64,000 nucleotides of DNA from Colwellia psychrerythraea (GTDB taxonomy: Bacteria > Pseudomonadota > Gammaproteobacteria > Enterobacterales > Alteromonadaceae). Each line of letters starts with the position of its first letter. Position 1 is the stretch's first letter. The DNA is taken from the NCBI RefSeq assembly GCF_000764185.1, contig NZ_JQEC01000034.1, positions 1 through 64,000 on the forward strand. Reading direction: 5' to 3'. The position numbers were made by a program, and so were the translations under genes. The notes under the pieces are model-generated. The model was not told the DNA's origin. It searched no databases and saw only the letters and a list, made by a program, of their open reading frames with translations. Shown one piece after another: positions 56,089 to 64,000 of the stretch.

Positions 56089-58590
56089 GTGTCTATAACT
56101 CTTGATATAAAATATGCAGCTAGACTGCTCCATAAAAAACCAGTTTTTACTGCCCTTACCATTTTTATTGTTGCCATTGGTTTGGGACTAACTCTTTACA
56201 CCTATTCATTATTGAGTAACTTGGTGTTTAAGCCTTTATTATTGAATAAAGATACACCGATAATTTCCATCGAAGCTGAATTTAATCAAAGTCATTTGTT
56301 TAGAATTGGTATTGATCCTCATGATCTATTAACCATAAGAAATGAGATGGATTCAATTGATGAACTCGGTGTTTATCAGGAAAGAACATCACTCATTGGC
56401 AATACACAGAATAACTCAGTGACTCGTAAATATAATTCGGTAAATATTGAATGGAATGTATTCGACTTTGCCGGTGTGAAACCTATTATGGGACGAGGCC
56501 TAAAAGCTGAAGATCATTTTGAAGGTGCTGAACCCGTGATTGTTTTGGGCTATGATATTTGGCAACATTACTTTATGGCAGAAGAGGATATTGTTGGTTC
56601 TGTTGTCTTAGCTGACGCCATACCGACACGTGTCGTAGGCATCATGCCACAAGGTTTTGCTTTTCCAATGACTGCGCAAGCCTGGTTACCGATAAAGCAA
56701 GAATTGTTATCACCCACCGATTGGTCGCGTGATGGATTATTTGCTTACGCAAGATTGAAAAAAGAAGTGCCATTTGAGGTGTTTCAACAAGAGTTAGCAT
56801 TACTCAATAAAAAAGTAGTCAAAAGTTTACCTGATAATGTGCGCTGGCGTATGGATGACTTCGAGGGCTACTTAAGAGCGGTTCCTTATAAAAAAGCCAA
56901 TATTACTCAGTTTTATTCTATTTTTATCACCATGGCGGTAGTGGTGTTGCTTATTTTATTACTCGCTTGTATTAATGTTGGTAATTTATTATTGGCGCGA
57001 GTGAATGAAAGGTTTAAAGAAGTTGCCATACGTGTCGCTTTGGGTGTACCGCGTAATCGATTGATATTACAAATGTTGCTTGAGAGTATTTTTATCTGCA
57101 CAGTTGGCGGTTTCTTGTCCGTACTCATTGCAGGTTGGGGCTTAGAGTTAAGTAATACCGTTTTTGAACAAATGTATATGGCTACTGAGCAGAAACCGTT
57201 TTGGTGGCAGGTGAGCTTAGACGCAGATGCTATTCTTTTATTGATTGCTTCTGTTATAGCGATGATTGCTATTACTGGGTTTATTCCAGCATGGCGGGCA
57301 TTATCAGGTGATTTTAATGCGGTATTGAGAGATGGCACTCGTGGCTCGCAGGGTAAAAAAGCTGCTCGAGCTAGCCAAATTTTGGTAATCAGTGAAATAT
57401 TATTATCGTGTGTGGTTCTTGTTATCGCCACCATTTTGTTATCGACCAGTTATTCTGCAGGGCAAGCTGACTACGGTGTTGATACCAACAACAGAATCAC
57501 CGCAACAATAGAGTTGCCTGTAGTTGATTATCCCATTCGAGAAGAGGGAGAGTTTGAATTAGCAGATACCCTTAAAAGAACCGCATTTTATTATCAATTA
57601 AAAGATAGCTTAGAGCAGATGCCAAATATTGAGGGTGTGGCTTTTATGAGCCAATTACCTGGTACTGGTGCAGGGGCTAGTTACTTTGAAATCGAAGGGC
57701 GCGTTGCTGCAGTTTATAACGAAAACCCTTATTCCAATAATGAAGTGGTTTCTCGCGATGCTTGGCAAGCCATAGGTATGAGAGTTATTCAGGGGCGAGA
57801 CTTCAGCCTTGATGATATCAGCGCAGAAGTTGATACCATTATCATAAATGAATCAATATCTAATGACTTCTTTCCTGATGGTGACGCCATTGGCCAACGT
57901 GTTCGTCGTGCTTTTAGAAATCCTGATCCAGATAGAGAGGGCGGTTGGCAGACTATCGTTGGGGTTGTTTCTGATACCTATCATGGTTCAGCAATGCGTA
58001 CTTCCAGTGAGCAATATAGCTCTTACTTTATGTTAGATCATATTGGTTATAGCAGCATTGATGTAGCGATTCACTATAATGGCTCACAAGCTGAGGCTGA
58101 AAAATCATTACAACACGCGATTAATCAAGTGAACAATAATGCTACCGTATATAACATTCAAAGTTATGATGAATTAATCTCACAGCCGATGATTTTAGTG
58201 TCAGCCATTTCAAAAGTGTTTTTATTATGTGGTGTTATTGCGGTATTTTTAGCCGCTAGTGGCATTTATGCTGTGGCAGCTAATAGTATTAGTCAGCGTA
58301 CCCAAGAAATTGGTGTACGCAGAGCACTGGGTGCTAGCGATAGTAAAGTCATGCAATTATTTATGAAAAAGGCACTTTGGCAATTAATTATTGGCTTGAG
58401 TATCGGCATTACTTTATCACTTTGGGTGGTCAATCAAATGACAGATACCATGGTGATAAACCAAGCAAGTTATCTTGTAGGTTTAATTGCGATACCTTTG
58501 TTAATCATCATTATAGTGCTTGTTGCTACCTATGTGCCGACCCGAAAAGTGGTATTAATGGAGCCAAGTGATGCTCTGCATCATGATTAG
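56089..58590 (+). CDS. Duplicated MacB/FtsX-type ABC permease
   Basis: An 833-residue permease with two MacB_PCD/FtsX units (ADOP-like layout). The N-terminal membrane helix (residues 18-42) is followed by a periplasmic core domain at about 45-275 and a three-helix FtsX domain at 275-415. A second helix near 435 follows, with another periplasmic core to about 700 and the last FtsX domain at 705-825, including SQRTQEIGVRRALGASDSKVM. The start is GTG at 56089 with GAGG 8 bases upstream. Substrate unknown; relatives export peptides, macrolides or lipids. Confidence 0.88.
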   Translation: MSITLDIKYAARLLHKKPVFTALTIFIVAIGLGLTLYTYSLLSNLVFKPLLLNKDTPIISIEAEFNQSHLFRIGIDPHDLLTIRNEMDSIDELGVYQERTSLIGNTQNNSVTRKYNSVNIEWNVFDFAGVKPIMGRGLKAEDHFEGAEPVIVLGYDIWQHYFMAEEDIVGSVVLADAIPTRVVGIMPQGFAFPMTAQAWLPIKQELLSPTDWSRDGLFAYARLKKEVPFEVFQQELALLNKKVVKSLPDNVRWRMDDFEGYLRAVPYKKANITQFYSIFITMAVVVLLILLLACINVGNLLLARVNERFKEVAIRVALGVPRNRLILQMLLESIFICTVGGFLSVLIAGWGLELSNTVFEQMYMATEQKPFWWQVSLDADAILLLIASVIAMIAITGFIPAWRALSGDFNAVLRDGTRGSQGKKAARASQILVISEILLSCVVLVIATILLSTSYSAGQADYGVDTNNRITATIELPVVDYPIREEGEFELADTLKRTAFYYQLKDSLEQMPNIEGVAFMSQLPGTGAGASYFEIEGRVAAVYNENPYSNNEVVSRDAWQAIGMRVIQGRDFSLDDISAEVDTIIINESISNDFFPDGDAIGQRVRRAFRNPDPDREGGWQTIVGVVSDTYHGSAMRTSSEQYSSYFMLDHIGYSSIDVAIHYNGSQAEAEKSLQHAINQVNNNATVYNIQSYDELISQPMILVSAISKVFLLCGVIAVFLAASGIYAVAANSISQRTQEIGVRRALGASDSKVMQLFMKKALWQLIIGLSIGITLSLWVVNQMTDTMVINQASYLVGLIAIPLLIIIIVLVATYVPTRKVVLMEPSDALHHD

Positions 58591-58641
58591 CTAACCCTAG
58601 TTAACATTGAGTTAGAGTTAACTAAAACTCATTTTTAGCAG

Positions 58642-58678
58642 AATAGCAGGTAATACTTTGATAATATTACCTGCTATT
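58642..58678 (+). terminator. Hairpin between permease and regulator genes
   Basis: AATAGCAGGTAATA and TATTACCTGCTATT form a perfect 14-bp stem with a 9-base loop, followed by TTGAG. It could end the exporter transcript or reduce read-through into the two-component genes. Confidence 0.6.
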
Positions 58679-58703
58679 TGAGCCTTTACCTCACGCGACT
58701 GAA

Positions 58704-60137
58704 ATGGATAACATGACCTCAGCTATTGCTTCACCTACTCTTTCAAGTAAATCTTCACCTTCAATTCTGATTGCTGATGATGATCCGCGTATTCTCACCA
58801 CGTTAAAGCTGTTATTAAAGTCACAAAATTACCAAGTAGTCGCGGTTAGTTCACCGGCTGAATTGTTAACTGTATTGGCAAGACGTAGCTTTTGTGTGGC
58901 ATTAATTGATTTAAATTATCAAGATGATACCACCTCGGGCAAAGAAGGCTTGGCACTAGTCGCGAAAATACGAGAGCTTGATGAATACATGCCTATTGTG
59001 GTTATGACAGGTTACAGCAGTGTTGATATTGCTGTGGAAGCGATGAAGCAAGGTGCCGCAGATTTTGTGCAAAAACCGTGGAAAAATGAGCGACTATTAA
59101 ATATTTTACAGGCTCAAGTACATATTCAGGCAATGGCTAAAAAAGGCCAGAAACTCACCCAAGAAAATGCCTTGCTCAAAGCACAAAATAGCCATGATAG
59201 CGAAAATATTGTCGCAGAATCGATCGTTATGCAACAACTGCTGGCGCAATTAGCAAAGCTAGCAAAGAGTGATATGAACATTTTATTTACGGGTGAAAAT
59301 GGGACCGGTAAAAGTATGTTTGCTGGCTACCTACACCAATGCTCGCAGCGTCATCAACAGAGTTTAATTTCAGTGAATATGGGAGCTATAACCGATAATC
59401 TTTTTGAAAGTGAGATGTTTGGTCATGTTAAAGGTGCTTTCACTGATGCCAAAGAAACTCGTATCGGACGTTTTGAATTGGCAGAGGGCGGCACCATTTT
59501 CCTTGATGAGATAGCCAATATACCCTTGTCCCAACAGGCAAAGCTACTTAGGGTTTTGGAAGAAAAGCAATTTGAGAAAGTGGGTAGCGCTAAAACCCAG
59601 CAAGTAGACGTGCGCTTAGTTTCAGCTACCAATGCTTCATTAGCGGAACTGATCAGCCAAGGAAAATTTAGGCAAGATTTACTTTATCGCATAAATACTA
59701 TTGAAATTCATATTCCAGCACTACGAGATCGTGTTGCCGATATACTGCCTTTAGCTGAGTATTTCTTAATACAGTTTGCCAGTAAGTATGGCTTGGCAAG
59801 TCCGCAACTTTGCCCACAGGCCTCAACTGTTTTGCAGAATTATCAGTGGCCGGGTAATATTCGAGAATTAAGCCATATGATGGAGCGGGCCATTTTTCTC
59901 AGTCAGGAGCAAGTAATTACCGCTGCAGACCTTGGTCTTACACCAGAAGTAACAGTTGATGGCACTAGTTTTGTTAATAATGGTATTGATAGTGACACCG
60001 ATACCTTAGAGAAAATAGAAAGGCAAATTATAGTTGATAGATTGGCACGCTTTGATAATAACGGTCATGAGACCGCAGAATCTTTAGGTTTAAGCCGCAG
60101 TTCTTATTATCGACGTTTAGAAAAACATAAACTGTAA
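58704..60137 (+). CDS. NtrC-family sigma-54 response regulator
   Basis: A 477-residue activator. The receiver domain (residues 20-135) has phosphoacceptor D69 (ALIDLNY) and Lys in FVQKPWK. The AAA+ domain (about 170-400) has Walker A GENGTGKS, the sigma-54 contact loop GAFTDA (GAFTGA variant), and Walker B GGTIFLDEI. The C-terminal Fis-type HTH (about 435-475) is present, NNGHETAESLGLSRSSYYRRLEKH. It probably activates the sigma-54 promoter at 53960 by way of the dyads at 53849-53895. The kinase gene follows after 82 bases. Confidence 0.93.
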   Translation: MDNMTSAIASPTLSSKSSPSILIADDDPRILTTLKLLLKSQNYQVVAVSSPAELLTVLARRSFCVALIDLNYQDDTTSGKEGLALVAKIRELDEYMPIVVMTGYSSVDIAVEAMKQGAADFVQKPWKNERLLNILQAQVHIQAMAKKGQKLTQENALLKAQNSHDSENIVAESIVMQQLLAQLAKLAKSDMNILFTGENGTGKSMFAGYLHQCSQRHQQSLISVNMGAITDNLFESEMFGHVKGAFTDAKETRIGRFELAEGGTIFLDEIANIPLSQQAKLLRVLEEKQFEKVGSAKTQQVDVRLVSATNASLAELISQGKFRQDLLYRINTIEIHIPALRDRVADILPLAEYFLIQFASKYGLASPQLCPQASTVLQNYQWPGNIRELSHMMERAIFLSQEQVITAADLGLTPEVTVDGTSFVNNGIDSDTDTLEKIERQIIVDRLARFDNNGHETAESLGLSRSSYYRRLEKHKL

Positions 60138-60219
60138 ACAAGGACATTTCGGATCATTATTATGCTGATAACTAATGCGGGAATACGTAAGGTGAAGAGA
60201 GCTAAGTTGCTGGGCACTT

Positions 60220-61656
60220 ATGATGAATTTTAATAAAATGCCAAGTAAAATGTCATTCGAAAACCAATTGTTACGTATCGCTTTATTTGTTGGTCTATTA
60301 CCAACAACGTTTTTATTTTATGCTTTGTATAGCCATGAATTATCGATATTTTTAAAAATCATATTGATGTTCTTACTCTTGGTCGCTGTCATCCATGGTG
60401 CATTTTTAATTCGCCAAAAAGTAGTCTCTCAATTAAGAACTTCGACTAACTTAATCACAGCTATGCAAGCGGGTGATCACTCTATCAGAGCAAACCACTT
60501 TGAAGGTGAGGGGGCATTAAAAGAATTCAATATTGTCTTTAATGATTTATCTACATCGCTAGCGACACAAGAATTGGTTAGTAAAGAACAACAAGTTTTA
60601 TTAGATATAGTGATTAAACAAATAGATGTCGCTATAGTCGCGGTGAATAAAAGCAGTAAGATTATTTTGATGAACCCTGCGGCTGAAAAACTATTCTCCT
60701 GTCGGTTTGATGAAGTTGCTGGTTGGCCGATTAGCACCTTAGGTTTACAAGATGTTTTAACGCATGAGAGCCGTCAAGTTATTGAGTTTGAAATAGAAAA
60801 TCATAAGAAAAAAGTGTTTATTCACACCGATGAATATTTTGAGCAGGGTAATAGACACAAATTGATCTTCATAACCGATATTCAAAAATTATTACATGAA
60901 GAAGAGCGGCAAGCTTGGCAGAAGTTATTACGGGTACTGAGTCACGAAATAAATAACTCTTTAACGCCTATTGCTTCGTTAAGCGATACTCTTATTCGTT
61001 TGATAGTAAATCATAAAAAAACCTTAACCGAGCAAGTAGCATTAGTTCAAGCAGTAACAAAGCAAAGCAGCTCAGCAAACAATACCTTTGTAAATAACAC
61101 CTCTATAAACAACACCGAGCTGTTTGACGATTTAGAGGAAGGTTTAGCGGTTATCGCTGAGCGAGCGCAATCACTTAATGAGTTCCTCTTACGCTATCAG
61201 GAGTTTAGTTGCCTACCTAAACCTGAAAAAACTCTTTTTAAATTAGCTGATTTGTTAAAATCGATGTTGTTACTGTTTGATGATTTTAATATTCGCCTTT
61301 CAGGTCAATCCTTGATTATTTACGGTGATGAAAAACAACTACAACAAGTGCTGGTTAACTTAATAAAAAATGCTCAACAAGCCATGTTGAATAACAAAAA
61401 GGGCATTATTAATATTGATTGGCAGCAAAAAGATGGCATGGTAGAAATTAATATCAGCGATCAAGGTACAGGTATCAATAACAGCGATAATATTTTTGTG
61501 CCTTTTTATACCACTAAAACTGATGGCTGTGGCATAGGTTTGGTGTTTAGCCGGCAAATTATAGTGAACCATGGTGGCAACTTAACTTTAAGTAACAGAG
61601 ATGATTGCCAAGGTGCAGTGGCCAGCATTATTTTACCCATGCATGACAATATTTAA
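60220..61656 (+). CDS. NtrY-like sensor histidine kinase
   Basis: A 478-residue membrane kinase with two close N-terminal helices (about 22-38 and 44-62) and almost no periplasmic loop, so the signal is probably sensed in the membrane or cytoplasm. HAMP-like linker, then a PAS domain (about 125-225, DVAIVAVNKSSKIILMNPAAEKLFSC). H-box LRVLSHEINNSLTPIASLSDTL, N box LVNLIKNAQQAM, G1 DQGTGI, and G2 GCGIGLVFSRQI follow. An Asn/Thr-rich insert near 285-300 interrupts the dimerisation helices. Partner of the preceding NtrC-type regulator. Confidence 0.9.
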   Translation: MMNFNKMPSKMSFENQLLRIALFVGLLPTTFLFYALYSHELSIFLKIILMFLLLVAVIHGAFLIRQKVVSQLRTSTNLITAMQAGDHSIRANHFEGEGALKEFNIVFNDLSTSLATQELVSKEQQVLLDIVIKQIDVAIVAVNKSSKIILMNPAAEKLFSCRFDEVAGWPISTLGLQDVLTHESRQVIEFEIENHKKKVFIHTDEYFEQGNRHKLIFITDIQKLLHEEERQAWQKLLRVLSHEINNSLTPIASLSDTLIRLIVNHKKTLTEQVALVQAVTKQSSSANNTFVNNTSINNTELFDDLEEGLAVIAERAQSLNEFLLRYQEFSCLPKPEKTLFKLADLLKSMLLLFDDFNIRLSGQSLIIYGDEKQLQQVLVNLIKNAQQAMLNNKKGIINIDWQQKDGMVEINISDQGTGINNSDNIFVPFYTTKTDGCGIGLVFSRQIIVNHGGNLTLSNRDDCQGAVASIILPMHDNI

Positions 61657-61823
61657 TGTTACTAATCAGCACAAGCAACACCCACAAGGCACTACTTTCT
61701 AATGTATTGAATTTATGAGATATTAAATTTTATCAATAATGGTTGTTGAGTGACTTTTGTTAAAAATTCACATGAATGACCATCAAATCAATGTTAAATT
61801 TTCAGATCACAATGGGAAAATTC

Positions 61824-63095
61824 ATGCTTAAAAAAACTATTCACTTATTTTTGCTAATCATTTTACTTACAGCGCAAGGCAGCTTAGCAGCGGCTTTATC
61901 TATTGGCGAAAGGTTAAAAATCAATTCAACTTATTTAAATGAAGAACGTGAAATTCAAGTTTTATTACCAGAGAGCTACCACAGCAATAAAGAAGCTAAT
62001 TATCCGGTTATTTACCTTTTGGATGGTGATTATAACTTTCACGGTGTATCAGGCATGTTGGATTTTTTATCAAATAAAGCACAATTAATTCCAGATGTTA
62101 TTCTGGTGGGCATTGCCGATAAAGGTACAGATGTATATCGCCAATATATGACCCCTGCAGCATTAACAGCCCCTTTTAAGAAAGAAGATGCTGGTAAAGC
62201 CGAACTATTTTTAACGTTTTTAGAGAAAGAGCTGAAGCCTTATATCAATAATCATTACCGAGCAGCCAACAACTCAATACTATTTGGTGGCTCAATCGGT
62301 GGCTTATTTGTTTTAAACGCGCTGTTTGAATCACCTAATGCTTTTGAACACTTTGTCTCTAATAGTCCTTCAGTTTGGTTAAATGATCATGGGATTATGG
62401 CAAAAGCAAATAGTTTTGTTGGCGAAAGTGAGCATAAACCAACGTCATTATACCTATCATTAGGCGATGAAGAGAGGCAAGGGGTATACGGTGTTTTACA
62501 ATTATTAGATGAAAAGCAACCCAAAAACATTGATTGGCAGTTTTCACATTACCCGGATGAAAATCACAACTCTGTAGGCTTAGTTGCACTGCGAGCTGAT
62601 TTAAAAAAAATATTCAAGACATGGCATATTTCCGATAAAAAATTAGAGAGTTCAATAACGCCTGAACAAATTCTAGCGCATTACCAAAAACTCTCTGCAA
62701 AGTTAGCTATTAACCAACCGATACCAACATCAAGTATAAAGTCTGCAATTCGTTCTTTTTATCGACAAAAAAAGGTAGGTGATATTCCGTCATTTATGGC
62801 TAAAATGAAAAAAATTCTACCCACCTCAGAACAAGCTTTTATCATGATGCAGGCTAGTTATATTGGATATTTTGATTCACCACAATCGGCATTAAAAGTG
62901 TTGTTAGAGGCTGAGAGTCGTTTTGAATATTCAGTTGAATATATAAAAAGTATTGCTGTTATCTATATGCAGTTAAATAACACTGACATGGCGATAAATT
63001 ATTATACCAAGGCATTAAAATTGGCAAAGTTGTATAACGCGAATCAATGGCAAATAAATATCATAGAAGCCAAACTATTAGAGCTCAAAGCTTAA
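61824..63095 (+). CDS. Exported esterase-D-type hydrolase with C-terminal helical repeats
   Basis: A 423-residue protein: signal peptide MLKKTIHLFLLIILLTAQGSLAA, then a putative-esterase (PF00756-like) domain with VLLPESYHSNKEANYPVIYLLDGD, nucleophile elbow FGGSIGGLF and catalytic His in DENHNSVG near residue 250. IroE/BesA-like siderophore esterases share this fold. Residues 280-420 are helical and TPR-like (AVIYMQLNNTDMAINYYTKALKLA). The frame begins at 61776, but ATG 61824 starts the signal peptide and follows GGGAA. Substrate unknown. Confidence 0.82.
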   Translation: MLKKTIHLFLLIILLTAQGSLAAALSIGERLKINSTYLNEEREIQVLLPESYHSNKEANYPVIYLLDGDYNFHGVSGMLDFLSNKAQLIPDVILVGIADKGTDVYRQYMTPAALTAPFKKEDAGKAELFLTFLEKELKPYINNHYRAANNSILFGGSIGGLFVLNALFESPNAFEHFVSNSPSVWLNDHGIMAKANSFVGESEHKPTSLYLSLGDEERQGVYGVLQLLDEKQPKNIDWQFSHYPDENHNSVGLVALRADLKKIFKTWHISDKKLESSITPEQILAHYQKLSAKLAINQPIPTSSIKSAIRSFYRQKKVGDIPSFMAKMKKILPTSEQAFIMMQASYIGYFDSPQSALKVLLEAESRFEYSVEYIKSIAVIYMQLNNTDMAINYYTKALKLAKLYNANQWQINIIEAKLLELKA

Positions 63096-63204
63096 TATTA
63101 AATATATTAAATATCTGAGATGAATTTACAGGGTAACCCATAGTTCGCTTGATTAGTGAGCTATGTTCATTTTCAAATAATTCTGCTAGAATGCGCCTCC
63201 TGAA

Positions 63205-63232
63205 AAAAGCGTGATCAATATTACGCTTCTTC
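63205..63232. promoter_or_regulatory. Hairpin and promoter-like sequence before trhO
   Basis: AAGCGT / ACGCTT with a 10-base loop followed by a T-rich stretch, possibly the esterase terminator. Just upstream, TGCTAGAAT (63184-63192) is an extended -10-like sequence that would start trhO transcription near 63199. Confidence 0.4.
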
Positions 63233-63294
63233 TTTATTTAAAAATTTAATCTATAGCACTGGATTTACGTTCCAGCTAGTTCAATGGAGAGACC

Positions 63295-64000
63295 ATGAGT
63301 TCATCAGAAAAAAAAGCATCACCAATTACCTCAAAGAAATCGTCAACTAATACTATTACAATTTGCGCCTTATATAAGTTCGTACGTTTAGATATGTTTA
63401 AGACATTGCGCGAGCCATTATCAAATAAAATGGTCAGTGTAGACGTTAAAGGTACGTTATTATTAGCGGCAGAAGGTATCAATGGTACTATTGCCGGACC
63501 TCAAGCAGGTATTGATGCAGTGCTAGCTTTCCTTGGAGAACAGCCGGGTTTAGATAATATCGTTCATAAAGAGTCTTATAGCGAAGAAAACCCATTTCAC
63601 CGCACTAAAGTGAAATTGAAAACAGAAATAGTTACTATGGGGGTTGAAGGTATTGACCCGAACCAAGTAGTAGGTACTTACGTAAAACCAAAAGATTGGA
63701 ATGCCTTAATTTCTGATCCTGACGTCGTTTTAGTCGATACTCGCAATGATTACGAAATTGAAATTGGTACGTTTAAAAATGCTATTAATCCGAACACAGA
63801 AACATTTCGTGAATTTCCTGAATATGTCGAAAAAAACCTAGACAAAAACAAGCACAAGAAAGTAGCTATGTATTGTACCGGTGGTATTCGCTGTGAAAAA
63901 TCTACGGCATACCTTAAAGAACAAGGTTTTGAAGAGGTTTATCACCTTGAAGGTGGCATCTTAAAATACCTTGAAGAAGTACCAAGTAACGAGACTATGT
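63295..64000 (+). CDS. trhO: tRNA uridine(34) hydroxylase, 3' end outside window
   Basis: Rhodanese-domain enzyme (YceA/TrhO) that hydroxylates U34 of certain tRNAs to 5-hydroxyuridine with oxygen; prephenate-dependent cmo5U-type modification can follow. The first 235 residues are present. The N-terminal acylphosphatase-like domain ([34 protein letters not shown]) is followed by the rhodanese domain ([23 protein letters not shown]) with catalytic C194 in [17 protein letters not shown] lies 4 bases before the ATG. The N-terminal extension of about 20 polar residues is longer than in E. coli. Truncated by the window edge. Confidence 0.93.
   Translation, partial: MSSSEKKASPITSKKSSTNTITICALYKFVRLDMFKTLREPLSNKMVSVDVKGTLLLAAEGINGTIAGPQAGIDAVLAFLGEQPGLDNIVHKESYSEENPFHRTKVKLKTEIVTMGVEGIDPNQVVGTYVKPKDWNALISDPDVVLVDTRNDYEIEIGTFKNAINPNTETFREFPEYVEKNLDKNKHKKVAMYCTGGIRCEKSTAYLKEQGFEEVYHLEGGILKYLEEVPSNETM

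Noticed and set aside
56913-57434. 173-codon minus-strand frame within the ABC permease gene
   Set aside because: Opposite strand of a well-supported FtsX-type domain; no ribosome binding site or recognisable family.

Overview
The window is AT-rich chromosomal DNA that reads like a marine gammaproteobacterium of the order Alteromonadales, most probably Colwellia or a close relative. The basis is conserved gene content and order (yihI-DUF2489-hemN, ampD-ampE-pdhR-aceE-aceF-lpd, acnB, rmf, tesB, trhO) and protein similarity recognised by eye; no database search was run. No rRNA, tRNA, CRISPR array, phage or intact insertion sequence was seen. Coding density is high, with both strands used.

Left part (1-20000): a truncated YihG-type acyltransferase, a YbdG-type mechanosensitive channel, a DUF962/Mpo1-like protein, tesB, yihI, a DUF2489 protein, hemN, the very short rmf gene, DUF3820 and DUF3083 proteins, a RegB/RegA-type redox two-component pair, msrA, a large DUF6351 protein, a YkvA protein, a DUF3667 protein, nadC with a retropepsin-like protease, and ampD-ampE. 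Three copies of a hairpin-forming, MITE-like repeat sit between genes here.

Middle (20000-36000): pdhR with a perfect PdhR operator upstream, then aceE-aceF-lpd. After that come a stand-alone MSHA-like pilin and a compact minus-strand operon of a secreted M12B-like metalloprotease, a lipoprotein, a response regulator and a histidine kinase. An unknown secreted protein and a TonB-C-domain protein follow.

The most interesting locus is 35360-44423. A FadR-type regulator diverges from an exported GH2 beta-galactosidase. The beta-galactosidase stop codon overlaps the start of a fused hydroxylysine-kinase-like / PLP phospho-lyase-like protein. Facing it are two genes closely resembling fungal Lys9 (saccharopine reductase) and Lys1 (saccharopine dehydrogenase). 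A 29-bp element, 26/29 identical, lies in front of both transcription units. I infer a regulon that takes (galactosyl-)hydroxylysine, as found in collagen, through 2-aminoadipate 6-semialdehyde and saccharopine to lysine.

Right part (44600-64000): a DUF2182/DUF1326 pair, a secreted matrixin-like protein lacking the first zinc histidine, a small lipoprotein, two head-to-head aconitase-B genes of different subfamilies, and a five-gene ABC-exporter/two-component operon. That operon is preceded by a sigma-54 promoter and two dyads suited to its own NtrC-type regulator. A secreted esterase with a C-terminal helical-repeat region and a 3'-truncated trhO close the window.
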